Positions 35,892 to 45,881 of a DNA stretch of 64,000 nt are shown in pieces. The DNA is from Actinoplanes derwentensis (GTDB lineage: Bacteria; Actinomycetota; Actinomycetes; Mycobacteriales; Micromonosporaceae): NCBI RefSeq assembly GCF_900104725.1, contig NZ_LT629758.1, positions 10,148,001-10,212,000 of the forward strand, given 5' to 3'. Position 1 is the first letter of the stretch, and each line of letters starts with the position of its first letter. The translations under genes were made by a program, and so were the position numbers. The notes under the pieces were generated by a model. It searched no databases. It saw nothing but the letters and a program-made list of their open reading frames with translations, and was not told where the DNA came from.

Positions 35892-36742
35892 GACTTACAC
35901 CGGCCCAACTCGAGCATTACCGCACGTACGGCTTCGCTGCCGTCGAGAACCTGTTCGATCCCGAGGAACTGGAACGGTTGCGGGCCCATGCCGACCGTGA
36001 CCTTGCCACCGAAAGCCCGCGGCGCGTTCTCGAAGCGGGAAGCTCGCTCGTGCGGGCCACACACGGAGCTCACCTCGCCACCGCGTTCTTCGGCGATTTG
36101 GTCCGCCTTTCCCGCTTGATCGACATTGCCGAGCAGGTGGTGGGGGAAGACGTCTACATCCACCAATTCAAGATCAACGCAAAGTCGGCCCTCGGCGGGG
36201 AGATGTGGGAGTGGCACCAGGACTCGTACTTCTGGGCCCGAGAGGACGGCATGCACGGCTCAGGTGCGATGAACGTAGTGGTCCACCTGGACGAGGTCAC
36301 CGAGTTCAACGGCCCGCTCATGCTGATCCCGGGTTCGCATCGCGTGGGTGAGATACCGGCGTCGGACGTTCCCGGTCAGCACGGAGGCGACGCCTGGCTG
36401 CAGACGGTTTCCGCGCAGCTGAAATACACCCTCGGCCAGGACGTCCTACGTCAGTTGGTGGATCGGCACGGCATCGAGTCCATCAAGGGGCCGGCCGGTA
36501 CGACATTGCTGTTCGATCCGGCAGTCGTGCACGGATCACCGGGGAATCTGTCCCCGTACGACCGGCGACTGCTGATCATGTCGTACAACCGTAGCGACAA
36601 TCCGTTGGCCGACGTGGCCAACCCGCGACCGGAGTTCATCGCCGCCCGAGATTTCACTCCTCTGCGCCGGCTCGACCGGGACGAGGTACCGAACCATCCG
36701 CTCGGTGCGCCGCCTGCCGCCGTGACCGAACCGGGACGGTAA
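35888..36742 (+). CDS. PhyH-family Fe(II)/2-oxoglutarate dioxygenase (amino-acid or peptidyl hydroxylase)
   Basis: 284 residues. The facial triad is visible: WEWHQDSYFW (H110, D112) and AVVHGSPGN (H215), with the 2OG-binding Arg in YDRRLLIMSYN. The segment around WAREDGM is like that of EctD-type and related hydroxylases. It is coupled to the free C-domain gene upstream and lies two bases before the C-A-T synthetase whose pocket looks imino-acid-selective. Hydroxylation of a proline- or pipecolate-like building block, or of another residue on a carrier, is therefore a reasonable inference. Halogenation is unlikely because the carboxylate ligand is present. Confidence 0.8.
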   Translation: MRLTPAQLEHYRTYGFAAVENLFDPEELERLRAHADRDLATESPRRVLEAGSSLVRATHGAHLATAFFGDLVRLSRLIDIAEQVVGEDVYIHQFKINAKSALGGEMWEWHQDSYFWAREDGMHGSGAMNVVVHLDEVTEFNGPLMLIPGSHRVGEIPASDVPGQHGGDAWLQTVSAQLKYTLGQDVLRQLVDRHGIESIKGPAGTTLLFDPAVVHGSPGNLSPYDRRLLIMSYNRSDNPLADVANPRPEFIAARDFTPLRRLDRDEVPNHPLGAPPAAVTEPGR

Positions 36743-36744
36743 CG

Positions 36745-39700
36745 GTGAGTAGTCGTCTACCCTTGGCGATGGAGGACATCTACCCTCTGACGCCCATGCA
36801 GCAAGGGATGCTCTTCCACACCGCGCAGACGGCGGTCGGAGGGCCGTATCTCGAGCAGTTCGTGTTCACCGTCGAGAGTCCCGTCGACCTCGGGCACCTG
36901 AGGCGGGCTTGGGACTGGACCCTCGGCCGCCATCCCGCACTGCGGTCGACGTTCCTCTGGCAGGACATCGACGAGCCGCACCAGGTCGTCATCAGCCGTC
37001 CCCACCTCGACATGGCGGAGTTCGACCACTCCTTCCTCGACGACAGCGACCATGAGCGTCGGATCAAGGAGTTCCTGGCCGAGGACCGGGAGCGAGGGTT
37101 CGACGTGTCGAGCGCTCCGCTCATGCGCTTCACTGCCGTCCGGCGCACGGGTCGTACCGTGCTGATCTGGACCCTGCATCACCTGATCATCGACGGCTGG
37201 TCGTTTCCGCTGGTCGTGCGGGACGCCGAGATGGCGTACCGGGCCTTCGCCTCTGGCGGCGAGCCGGCGGCCCCACCGGCTGCGCCGTTCCGCGAGTTCA
37301 TCGCCTGGCTCAGACGTCGGGACACGACTGGTGACGCACCATACTGGAGCGACTACCTCAGGGATGTCCCCGGCGGCAGTGACCTCGCCGTTGAACCGGG
37401 GTTGATCTTCGAACGGCGTGGAGAAGCTGCCGACGGACGGGCTGTTCACGACCTCGACCGGCAGACCTCGGCGCGCATCACGCAGCTGGCGGCGGCGGCC
37501 GGGGTGACGGTCGGGACGGTGCTGCAGGCTGCATGGGCACTGGTGCTCGCGCGCCACAATGACACGGATTCCGCCGTCTATGGCCTCACCATGGCGGGGC
37601 GTCCATCCGGCATCTTGGGTGTCGAGAGGATCGTGGGCCCGTTCATCAACACCATCCCGCGGCGAGCCACTCTCGACCCGGCCCGCCGAATTCACGATTG
37701 GCTTCGCGAACTCCAAACCGACCGTCTCGATGCCGAGGAATTCGCGTACACGTCGTTGATCGACATCGCGAAGTACGCCAAGCGTCCTGCGGACCGGAAG
37801 CTGTTCGAGAGCATCCTCGTCATCGAGAACTACCCGACCGTCGAACGGGACGACAGCTCCGGCGATGAACTCCACTTCCGGCTCCGGTCATTCATCGAGG
37901 ACACCGACTATCCCCTCACCATGATGGTCCTGTTCCATCATGCGGCGACCCTGCGCCTGCAACTGCTCTACGACCGGCAACGCTACTCCGCCGAGGTCGC
38001 GCGGACGGTGCTAGGCAGGTACGAGGCCGCCCTGCGATCGCTGACCAGCTCCACCACGGTGGCCGACCTCGACGTCGTCGGTGAGGCTGCGCGCGTCACC
38101 GTCCTCGACGAATGGAACGACACCGGGGCCGAGGCCGGTGTGACTCCTGTGCACATCGTGTTCGACGAGCAGGCCGGCCGTACACCCGAAGCGGTCGCCG
38201 TTGACGACCACGGCCGGCTCGTCACCTACGCCGAACTACGGGCCCGGTCGGATTCTCTGGCAGGTGAACTGATCGGGACTGGCATTGGGCCTGAATCCAT
38301 CGTGGCCCTTCTGCAGCGCCGCTCCGTCGATTTGCTCGTCAGCGTCCTGGCGGTGCTGAAGGCGGGTGGCGCCTACCTCGCCCTCGACCCCGACCATCCG
38401 GATCCCCGGCTGACCTACCTTCTCGAAGACTCCGGCGCAAAGCTGCTCCTGACCGACGCCACCTTCGCCGATCGGCTGCCCTCAGCCCTGCCGCGCCTGC
38501 GCGTCGACGTGGCCGGTGGAACCGCCGTGACCGCGGTGCGGCCGGAGCAGACGGTCAGTGCTGCCGGCCTGTGCTATGTCACCTACACCTCGGGCACGAC
38601 CGGACGTCCCAAGGGTATCGCCATGACCCACGGGTCCCTGACCAACCTTATCCGATGGCAGCTCCGGAACACCTGTGTACCGGTCACCGGGCGGACCTTC
38701 GCGTACGCGTCCCTGAGCTTCGATGTCTCGTTCCAGGAGATCTTCGCCACCTGGACCTGCGGCGGCACTCTGGTCCTGGTCAACGAGGAGGAGCGGACGG
38801 ATTTCGAAAGACTCGTGATCTTGGCTCGGACCGCGAGGGTGCAGCGTTGGTTCCTTCCCGCACCGGCTCTGGAGCAGGTCGCCGCCACTGCGGCGGGACT
38901 TGGCACCGCGCTGCCCGATCTTCTCGAGATCATCCCGGGCAGCGAACCGTTGCACGTGACCGGGGAACTGCGGCGCCTGCTCGGAGCGGCCCCGGGCTGT
39001 CGGCTGGAGAACCAGTACGGCCCCTCCGAATGCCACGTCGTGACCAGCCATGTGATGACCCAGAAGCCGGACGAGATCCCGGAATACCCGCACATCGGAC
39101 AGCCTTTGGCGAATACCCGCGCCTACGTGCTGGATCGTGAGCTGAATCCGGTACCGGTAGGCGTCACCGGTGAGCTGTACCTGGCGGGTGCCGGTGTCGC
39201 GCGGGGCTATCTGGGCCGGCCCGGCCTGACGGCGGACCGTTTCCTGCCATGTCCTTTCGGGGACCGGCCGGGCGCGCGGATGTACGTCACGGGTGACCGT
39301 GCCCGGCTGCGGTCCGACGGTGGTATCGAATTCCTCGGCCGCCGTGACAGCCAGGTGAAGATCCGTGGGTTCCGCGTCGAACTGGGTGAGGTGGAAGCCG
39401 CGCTTCGGGAACAACCCGAGGTGCGCGAAGCCGTGGTCTTGCTCCGGACGACCGGTGACGACAAGGTGCTCGTCGGCTACGTGGTGGCTGCGGAACACCC
39501 AATCGACACCGACATGGTGCTGGACCGCCTGCGCCGGACCCTTCCGGCACATCTGGTCCCGTGGACCCTCGTGGTGCTCGACGAGTTCCCGCTGAACGTC
39601 AATCGCAAGGTGGACCGGTCGGCTCTGCCGATGCCACAGGTGGCTGAACGTGTCGTTGAATCTCCGCCGGCCGAGTCCTCGCCCGCGGAGAGCTTGATGA

Positions 39701-39960
39701 CCAGGGTTTGGGCGAGCGTTCTCTGTATGTCGGCGGTTGGACTCGATGACGACTTCTTCCACTTGGGAGGACATTCCCTCAGTGCCTTGAGGCTCGCTGG
39801 CCAGCTACGTGTCGCGTTCTCCGTTCCGGTCGGTGTCGGGGCGGTTTTCGCCCAACGAACTCCGCGCCGGCTCTTGAACCACATCATCGGCGAAAGCGGC
39901 GGCTCGGCGGTGGTGAACGCGGCCGTCACCGCCTACATCGAGAAGGAGGACCAAGCGTGA
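36745..39960 (+). CDS. NRPS module C-A-T with a proline/imino-acid-like pocket
   Basis: 1071 residues. The C domain (1-~440) has YPLTPMQQGMLFHT and WTLHHLIIDGWSF (H145). The A domain (~455-960) has YVTYTSGTTGRPKG (~612), LENQYGPSECHVV (~755) and FLGRRDSQVKIRGFRVELGE. The T domain near the end has DDDFFHLGGHSLSAL (Ser ~1010). Reading the specificity positions by eye gives D-V-Q-F-I-G-Q-V-V-K. This is close to proline-type codes (DVQ.IAHVVK), and the FDVSFQE ... FLPAPALEQ context is typical of Pro/pipecolate domains. Starts with GTG at 36745, two bases after the PhyH stop. Confidence 0.88.
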   Translation: MSSRLPLAMEDIYPLTPMQQGMLFHTAQTAVGGPYLEQFVFTVESPVDLGHLRRAWDWTLGRHPALRSTFLWQDIDEPHQVVISRPHLDMAEFDHSFLDDSDHERRIKEFLAEDRERGFDVSSAPLMRFTAVRRTGRTVLIWTLHHLIIDGWSFPLVVRDAEMAYRAFASGGEPAAPPAAPFREFIAWLRRRDTTGDAPYWSDYLRDVPGGSDLAVEPGLIFERRGEAADGRAVHDLDRQTSARITQLAAAAGVTVGTVLQAAWALVLARHNDTDSAVYGLTMAGRPSGILGVERIVGPFINTIPRRATLDPARRIHDWLRELQTDRLDAEEFAYTSLIDIAKYAKRPADRKLFESILVIENYPTVERDDSSGDELHFRLRSFIEDTDYPLTMMVLFHHAATLRLQLLYDRQRYSAEVARTVLGRYEAALRSLTSSTTVADLDVVGEAARVTVLDEWNDTGAEAGVTPVHIVFDEQAGRTPEAVAVDDHGRLVTYAELRARSDSLAGELIGTGIGPESIVALLQRRSVDLLVSVLAVLKAGGAYLALDPDHPDPRLTYLLEDSGAKLLLTDATFADRLPSALPRLRVDVAGGTAVTAVRPEQTVSAAGLCYVTYTSGTTGRPKGIAMTHGSLTNLIRWQLRNTCVPVTGRTFAYASLSFDVSFQEIFATWTCGGTLVLVNEEERTDFERLVILARTARVQRWFLPAPALEQVAATAAGLGTALPDLLEIIPGSEPLHVTGELRRLLGAAPGCRLENQYGPSECHVVTSHVMTQKPDEIPEYPHIGQPLANTRAYVLDRELNPVPVGVTGELYLAGAGVARGYLGRPGLTADRFLPCPFGDRPGARMYVTGDRARLRSDGGIEFLGRRDSQVKIRGFRVELGEVEAALREQPEVREAVVLLRTTGDDKVLVGYVVAAEHPIDTDMVLDRLRRTLPAHLVPWTLVVLDEFPLNVNRKVDRSALPMPQVAERVVESPPAESSPAESLMTRVWASVLCMSAVGLDDDFFHLGGHSLSALRLAGQLRVAFSVPVGVGAVFAQRTPRRLLNHIIGESGGSAVVNAAVTAYIEKEDQA

Positions 39961-40009
39961 TCTGTACAGATTCCCGCAACGGACAGCACCACGACGCCGG
40001 GCTCTCGCG

Positions 40010-40783
40010 ATGACCGGCTGGCAGGTCGCCGTGGCGGACAAGGTCGATGCGGAGCTGCTCGACGCGCTCTTCGAAGATCGCGTCGCTGCCGTCCGGATAC
40101 CCAATTTCATCTCAAGGCAGGCGGCTGAGGCCGCCGTGCAGGCCGTCGAGGCCCACGGTTTCGACTACTACCAGGATGTGGAACCGCCGATCGGGCGCAT
40201 CGGAATAACACAGTACGAGCATCGGCTCGAGGGGATGGGCGCCTACTTCGCGACGGCCGCCGCGGCCGATCGTCGCCGCCGTGCCGTGCTGGGTGCCGAC
40301 GGTGACCTGCTCCAGAAGGTCCTGGGGCACGTCGGCACGGCGTGGAACCACCCGGTGGGCACGGCCTGCAACGCCGACGGTGCGGAGTACTTCGCCGGTC
40401 TGGTCCGGATCATCAACGAGGCACTGCTGCACTGCGACTGGGCACCGCACGACGCGCCCGGATGGTCCATCGCCTCCGTCACTGGTCAGATCACCTGGAA
40501 CATCTACTGCAACCTCGCGGCGGAGGGTGGCACGACCGTCGTGTACCGGCGTGGCTGGGACGCGTCGGCCGAGGAGTTCGCCGTCGACGGAAGCTACGGC
40601 TACGACCCCCGGCTGGTCGAGGGCGTCCCATCGGTTCGTATCGAACCCCGACAGGGCGACCTGACCTTCTTCAACAGCCGCAACTTCCACCGGGTCGAGG
40701 CGAGTTCACCGGACGCCCGCCGGATCTCGGTGAGTTCGTTCATCGGCCGCATGCCTTCCGGCGACCTGATCGCCTGGTCCTGA
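40010..40783 (+). CDS. 2OG-Fe(II) oxygenase (hydroxylase)
   Basis: 257 residues with the double-stranded beta-helix pattern: LLHCDWAPHDAPGW (H141, D143), GQITWNIYCNLAAEGGTTVV, and GDLTFFNSRNFHRVE with the distal His (H227), followed by RRISVSSFIG supplying the 2OG Arg. The general layout resembles the amino-acid halogenase/hydroxylase group related to BesD. The intact HxD motif argues for hydroxylation rather than halogenation. It lies between the two C-A-T synthetase genes, just before mbtH and the Asn-type module, so hydroxylation of an Asn-like residue is one possibility (inference). Confidence 0.75.
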   Translation: MTGWQVAVADKVDAELLDALFEDRVAAVRIPNFISRQAAEAAVQAVEAHGFDYYQDVEPPIGRIGITQYEHRLEGMGAYFATAAAADRRRRAVLGADGDLLQKVLGHVGTAWNHPVGTACNADGAEYFAGLVRIINEALLHCDWAPHDAPGWSIASVTGQITWNIYCNLAAEGGTTVVYRRGWDASAEEFAVDGSYGYDPRLVEGVPSVRIEPRQGDLTFFNSRNFHRVEASSPDARRISVSSFIGRMPSGDLIAWS

Positions 40784-40814
40784 CCCACCGGCACCCCGAG
40801 AAGAGGCCCCGTCA

Positions 40815-41039
40815 ATGTACGAAGAAGCGGCGGACGAACGCACCTATGTCGTCGTCGTCAACGATGAGGAGCAGCACTCCGTCTGGCTTGCGGGCCGTCC
40901 CCTGCCCGCCGGATGGAGCCCTACGGAGTTCACCGGCAGCCGGCCCGAATGCCTGGCACACATCGACGAGGTGTGGACCGACATCAGGCCGCTGTCGCTC
41001 CGGCGGTGGCTGGCCGATCAATCCGGCGGAACCCGCTGA
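40815..41039 (+). CDS. MbtH-like protein
   Basis: 74 residues with the invariant features of MbtH proteins: VVVNDEEQHSVW, LPAGWSPTEFTG and a C-terminal HIDEVWTDIRPLSLRRWL. MbtH proteins bind A domains and are needed for their folding or activity. The gene is one base upstream of the following NRPS start, so that A domain is its most obvious partner, although it may serve all A domains in the cluster. Confidence 0.92.
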   Translation: MYEEAADERTYVVVVNDEEQHSVWLAGRPLPAGWSPTEFTGSRPECLAHIDEVWTDIRPLSLRRWLADQSGGTR

Positions 41040-41040
41040 G

Positions 41041-44000
41041 ATGACCGTGACGGATGGTGCCGAAGCGCCGGCCACACCCGGTCAGGAGGAGCTGTGGCTC
41101 TTCGAACAGGCGCAGCCGGGCACCGCGACGTACCATCTTCCGGAATTCTGGGTGCTGCGCGGTGACCTCGACCGCGAAGCCCTGGCCGCGGCGGTCGACG
41201 ACCTCGTTGCTCGTCACCCGGCGCTCCGGACCAGGCTGCACACCATCGACGGTGCCGGGCTGCGCCAAGTCGTGAGCGCACCGCCCGTCTCGGTCCTTCA
41301 ACAGTACGATCTCAACGACCCACAGACGCCGGCCGAGGCCGAACTGATCGAGCGCTTGGTTCACTCCCCGACGCGGCTCGACCGGGAACTCCCAATCCGA
41401 GCGGTGCTCATCCGGCGCCACAGTCAGGAGCACGTCTTCGGCATCGTGGTGCACCACGTCGCCGCGGACGGGTGGTCGTTCGCTGTGCTGCGCCGGGACC
41501 TCGGCCGTGCCTACCGAAGCCGGGCCACCGGGTGTCCGCCCGACCTCGGATCCTCCCGCGTGTCCTACCTCGACTTCGCCTCCCGGCAGCACGCCGATGG
41601 CACGCGCGTCGAGGCGTCGGGCACCTGGACCGCGGCCGACCCACCTCGTCTGCCACTGTTGCCGGCGTCCGGTACGAGGACCGAGGGCGCCCTCCTCGAA
41701 ATCCCCGTCGATGACGAGTCGCTCGCCCGGCTTTCGGATTGGGCGATGGATCGCGGCACCACGCTTTTCGTCGTGCTGCTCGCGGTGTTCGGGTGGGTGA
41801 CCGGACGGTGGACGAATCAAAGCCGCTTTCTGGTCACCACCCCGCTCAGCATCCGCGACGACCCGGCGCTGGACGAGACCGTCGGCTATTTCGTCAGGAC
41901 CGCAGCCATGGTGGTCGACACCGCGGATACGACGGATCTCGGCGTGGTGGCCGGCCGTCTCCACGACGAAATGCTCCGCGCACTCGACCGTGATCCGGGG
42001 CGCGCTCCGCGCCTGACCGACCATGTGTCGTTCTCGGTCGAGAGTGGCCCATCACCCACGATCAACCTCGGTGAACTTACCGTGGACCCTCTCCACGAGC
42101 ACACCGGAACCAGCAAGTTTGCCTTCGCCGTACGGATCGAACGTAGGCCTGGTAACTCGGCCATTCTTGCCGAGTACGAACCGAGCCGCTTCGGCACCCT
42201 GGGCGTCCGCCGCTTCCTGGACCACTTCCGCGAGGTGCTGCGCGTTGCGGCGGTTGAGCCGGCTACCCGGTGGCCGGACGTCCCGGCCGCCGACGCCGAG
42301 CTGATCGCCACCGTATCGTCCGGCAAACGCCGGGACGGCACCGCCGACACCGTCGGGCGGATCGCCGACGCGGTCCGGCGATGGCCGGGCGCACTGGCGG
42401 CGACCACCCTGGCCGGCACGAACCTTGAGTACGCCCACTTGTGGTCTCGAGCTGGGGACACCGCTCGCGTGCTGATGCGCGCCGGGGTTGAGCCGGGCGC
42501 GCTCGTCGCGACATGTCTCCCCATCGGCCCGGAGTTCCTGGTCGCCATCGTCGGCATCATGCGCGCCGGAGCGGCGTTCGTCGCGCTGGATCCGCACGAT
42601 CCGCCAGTACGCCGAGCGGAGATGCTGCGGTCCGCCGGAGTGAGCCTCCTCGTGGCCGGTCGCGAGGTGGGGACCACGGACGACTGGGCGGGAAGGCGTA
42701 TCGAGCCACCAGACGTTGCGGACGGCCCGCTGGCCGGTCAGCACGCGGAGCGGTCGGGCCCGTTGCCGGGTGACAGCTTTCATCCCCTCGGGATCGCCTA
42801 TGTCACCTTCACCTCCGGCTCGACCGGTGCTCCCAAAGGTGTCGTGTCGACACATCAGGGACTCGCGAACTATCTCGACTGGGCGGTCACCGCGTACGGA
42901 CTGGCGCCCGGCCAGACGGTTCCGCTGCACACACCGGTCGCATACGACCTCGCGATCACCAGTATGCTGGCACCCCTGGTCGTCGGCGCGACGATTCACA
43001 CCGTCCCCGACACGCCGCGGCGGCACGCTGACGTGGCACGACGATTCGGCGACTACCACCTAGTCAAGACGACGCCGACGCACGTGTCGATCCTGCAGTC
43101 CCAGGCGACCGCAGGCCGGGGACCGGCCGTGCTGGTGCTTGGCGGCGAGCAGCTGTCACTGAGCCAGGTGGCGAGTCTGCGACAGGCATTTCCGGCGACG
43201 CGGGTGGTCAACGAGTACGGACCGACGGAGACGGTGGTCGGGTCGACGGCTTACAGCTGGGACGGGCCGGCCCCGGCCGGTCAAGCAGAGGGAGCGGCTC
43301 CGATCGGCCTGCCGATCGACAACACGGTGGTCACTGTCCTCGACGTGGAGCTGCGGCCGGTTCCGGTCGGCGTCTGGGGTCAGCTGGCCATCGGCGGCCG
43401 GGGAGTCAGCCATGGCTACCTCGGTGCGCCCGGCCGAACAGCGGACCGGTTCCGGCCCGACCCGTACTCGGGCGTGGCGGGAGCGCGGATGTATCTGACC
43501 GGCGACATCGTCAGGTGGACGGAGGCTGGCGAGTTGGAGCTCAGCGGGCGCCTCGACGACCAGGTCAAGATCTTCGGTCACCGCGTCGAGCCGGGTGAGA
43601 TCGAAGCAGTTCTGATGGCGGGGGCCGGCGTCAGGCAGGCCGCAGTAGTAGTCGGCGCCGGCGAGCCCCGGCGCATTCGCGCCTTCGTGGCTGGTGGAGA
43701 GTCCGCGCAGCTGTGGGCTCATCTCCGGCAGCGGCTGCCGCAGCGGCTGCTTCCGGCCTCGATCACCGTGCTGGAACACCTGCCGATGACGTCGAACGGG
43801 AAGGTCGATCGCGGCGAGCTCCTGAGCTTTCCGGTGCCGTCCTCCGGTCCCGGCATTCCTGAACCGGACGAGTCGCCGCTCCGGACGGCCGCCGGTGCGT
43901 CGGAGTGGGAAAGCTGGATTGCTCGCGCCTGGGAGGAGGAGCTCGGCTGTTCCCCGGTGTCCGCGAATGACGACTACTTCGCCATCGGCGGCGACAGTCT

Positions 44001-44196
44001 CGCCGCCGTCCGCATCTGCCGGCGGATCAGTGCCCGCGCCGGACGGGACATCAGGGTGAACGACCTGTTCGCCCATCCCACGCCCGCCAGACTCGCAGCG
44101 CATGTCGCTGCCAGTGGTCAGGAACCGATGGCACGACTGCGGAGAGTACAACGGACCAGGATCGCCGACATCGTTAGGAAGACCGACCAATGTTGA
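41041..44196 (+). CDS. NRPS module C-A-T with an asparagine-like pocket
   Basis: 1051 residues from ATG 41041. The C domain has TPGQEELWLFEQ and VVHHVAADGWSF (H138). The A domain has YVTFTSGSTGAPKGV (~587), VVNEYGPTETVVGS (~724) and LDDQVKIFGHRVEPGE. The T domain has DDYFAIGGDSLAAV (Ser ~986). The pocket residues read by eye give D-L-T-K-V-G-E-V-G-K, matching the known Asn-type code (DLTK[L/V]GEVGK). The frame is open for another ~700 bp upstream through mbtH and the oxygenase, which is coding-strand shadow. The stop overlaps the carbamoyltransferase start by seven bases. Confidence 0.9.
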   Translation: MTVTDGAEAPATPGQEELWLFEQAQPGTATYHLPEFWVLRGDLDREALAAAVDDLVARHPALRTRLHTIDGAGLRQVVSAPPVSVLQQYDLNDPQTPAEAELIERLVHSPTRLDRELPIRAVLIRRHSQEHVFGIVVHHVAADGWSFAVLRRDLGRAYRSRATGCPPDLGSSRVSYLDFASRQHADGTRVEASGTWTAADPPRLPLLPASGTRTEGALLEIPVDDESLARLSDWAMDRGTTLFVVLLAVFGWVTGRWTNQSRFLVTTPLSIRDDPALDETVGYFVRTAAMVVDTADTTDLGVVAGRLHDEMLRALDRDPGRAPRLTDHVSFSVESGPSPTINLGELTVDPLHEHTGTSKFAFAVRIERRPGNSAILAEYEPSRFGTLGVRRFLDHFREVLRVAAVEPATRWPDVPAADAELIATVSSGKRRDGTADTVGRIADAVRRWPGALAATTLAGTNLEYAHLWSRAGDTARVLMRAGVEPGALVATCLPIGPEFLVAIVGIMRAGAAFVALDPHDPPVRRAEMLRSAGVSLLVAGREVGTTDDWAGRRIEPPDVADGPLAGQHAERSGPLPGDSFHPLGIAYVTFTSGSTGAPKGVVSTHQGLANYLDWAVTAYGLAPGQTVPLHTPVAYDLAITSMLAPLVVGATIHTVPDTPRRHADVARRFGDYHLVKTTPTHVSILQSQATAGRGPAVLVLGGEQLSLSQVASLRQAFPATRVVNEYGPTETVVGSTAYSWDGPAPAGQAEGAAPIGLPIDNTVVTVLDVELRPVPVGVWGQLAIGGRGVSHGYLGAPGRTADRFRPDPYSGVAGARMYLTGDIVRWTEAGELELSGRLDDQVKIFGHRVEPGEIEAVLMAGAGVRQAAVVVGAGEPRRIRAFVAGGESAQLWAHLRQRLPQRLLPASITVLEHLPMTSNGKVDRGELLSFPVPSSGPGIPEPDESPLRTAAGASEWESWIARAWEEELGCSPVSANDDYFAIGGDSLAAVRICRRISARAGRDIRVNDLFAHPTPARLAAHVAASGQEPMARLRRVQRTRIADIVRKTDQC

Positions 44197-45881
44197 TCTG
44201 CGGCGTGAAAGTCACGCACGACGGCGGGGTCGCCGTGGTGGAGGACGGGCGGCTGCGAACCTCCGTGGAGGTCGAGAAACTCGGCAACCGCGCCCGGTAC
44301 ACCGACCTCCTCGACACCGACCTGATCGCCGTGGTGCTCAAGTCAATCGGATTGCACCCCAGCGACATCGACACCTTCGTCGTCGACGGCTGGGGTTTCG
44401 GTGGACCGACCGAGGTCAACACCATGGCCGCGGGTGAGCCGCTGGAACTAAGAGTCGCCGCCTATCGCGAGGCGCAGCTGGCCGACGACAGCCTGCGCCA
44501 CGAGGTTTTCGACGGCCTGCGCATCGGTGGCCGGGAACACCGTTATCACAGCTACCACCACACCACGGGGCACGTCATGTCGGCGTACGCCACGAGCCCG
44601 TTCGCGGCCCGCAGGGAACCCGCCTTCGTGGTGGTATGGGACGGGGGAACCCTGCCTCGCGGGTACGTCGCAAGCCCGGACGGCGCCATCGAGAACCTCG
44701 GCCCCATCTTCGGCCTGATCGGCAACCTCTACGCCACGTTCTCGATGCGTTTTCCCCCGTTCCGGCCGGAGGACATCGGAGTGTCCGACGAGCGCCTGCC
44801 CTACATGCAGCTGTCCGTCCCCGGAAAGGTGATGGCATACGTCGCCAAGGGGCAGCCGAGACCCGAGCTGTGCCAGGTGCTCGACGACATCTATCGCGAC
44901 GAGCTCGACGTCTCATTGGGCTTCGCGGAGGTGTTCGCCGAGTCGTTCCTCAAGCGGGCGGAACATCTTGCGGTCCGGCCGGAGGACGCTCTCGCCAGCA
45001 TGCAGCACTGGTTGGGGGAGCAACTCGTCGACAGTGTGCGGACCATGCGGAGCTTCCGGCCCGGCCTACCCGGCAACCTGTGCCTCGCGGGCGGGTGTGC
45101 TCTGAACATCAAGTGGAACACTCGAATCCGCACCAGTGCCGGATTCGACGAGGTCTACGTTCCACCCTTCCCGAACGACTCGGGGTCCGCCTTTGGCGCC
45201 GCGTGTGCCGAGCACGCCCGGATCTCGGGCTCCGCGGCCGTCCAGTGGTCGGTGTTCGCGGGCCCGCGGCTCACCGACGAGGACCGGCGAACGTATGGCT
45301 ACCGGCGCCGGGAGTGCGACATCGAGAATCTCGCGCGGATTCTGCACGAGACCGGTGAGCCGGTCGTCGTGTTGCACGGGGCCGCCGAACTCGGACCCCG
45401 AGCCCTGGGGCATCGCAGCATCATCGCACCGGCGACCGACCCGGCCGCCAAGGACATCTTGAACGAGATCAAGGTGCGGGAGTCGTACCGGCCGGTGTCA
45501 CCGATCTGCATCGAGGACCGCGCTCCGGAGATCTTCGACCCCGGGACACCCGATCCATTCATGCTCTTCGACCACACTGTGCGGCCCGGCTGGCGCGATC
45601 GCATTCCGGCCGTCGTGCATTTGGACGGGTCGGCCCGGCTGCAGACCGTCGACCCGCAGATGGATCCGACCGTCGGTGCGCTGCTAACCGCGTACGACCG
45701 GCTCAGCGGTGTGCCGGTGCTCTGCAACACCAGCGCCAATCTGAACGGCAGCGGGTTCTTCCCCGATGTCGCATCGGCCTTGCGGTGGGGCCGTACCCGC
45801 CTGGTGTGGAGTGAGGGATGGCTGTACGAGAAGGAACCCGGCCGTGGCGACGAGCGTTCGACGGAGATGAATGCGATATGA
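44190..45881 (+). CDS. O-carbamoyltransferase (NodU/CmcH family)
   Basis: 563 residues. The N-terminal Kae1-like part shows MLICGVKVTHDGGVAVVEDG, YHSYHHTTGHVMSAY (metal-binding histidines), FVVVWDGGTLPRG and LCLAGGCALNIKWN, with PPFPNDSGSAFGAA. The C-terminal YrdC-like carbamoyl-transfer part has HGAAELGPRALGHRSIIAPA and VLCNTSANLNGSGFF. Such enzymes use carbamoyl phosphate and ATP to carbamoylate a hydroxyl, as in cephamycin or nodulation-factor biosynthesis. Located between two NRPS genes, it probably carbamoylates a hydroxyl introduced by one of the two oxygenases. Confidence 0.88.
   Translation: MLICGVKVTHDGGVAVVEDGRLRTSVEVEKLGNRARYTDLLDTDLIAVVLKSIGLHPSDIDTFVVDGWGFGGPTEVNTMAAGEPLELRVAAYREAQLADDSLRHEVFDGLRIGGREHRYHSYHHTTGHVMSAYATSPFAARREPAFVVVWDGGTLPRGYVASPDGAIENLGPIFGLIGNLYATFSMRFPPFRPEDIGVSDERLPYMQLSVPGKVMAYVAKGQPRPELCQVLDDIYRDELDVSLGFAEVFAESFLKRAEHLAVRPEDALASMQHWLGEQLVDSVRTMRSFRPGLPGNLCLAGGCALNIKWNTRIRTSAGFDEVYVPPFPNDSGSAFGAACAEHARISGSAAVQWSVFAGPRLTDEDRRTYGYRRRECDIENLARILHETGEPVVVLHGAAELGPRALGHRSIIAPATDPAAKDILNEIKVRESYRPVSPICIEDRAPEIFDPGTPDPFMLFDHTVRPGWRDRIPAVVHLDGSARLQTVDPQMDPTVGALLTAYDRLSGVPVLCNTSANLNGSGFFPDVASALRWGRTRLVWSEGWLYEKEPGRGDERSTEMNAI

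Noticed and set aside
35888..36742. Possible 2OG-dependent halogenase
   Set aside because: The HxD carboxylate ligand is present; halogenases of this fold carry Gly or Ala there.
38482..39774. 430-residue minus-strand open frame inside the first C-A-T gene
   Set aside because: Antisense shadow typical of high-GC coding DNA; no domain and fully covered by the NRPS gene.
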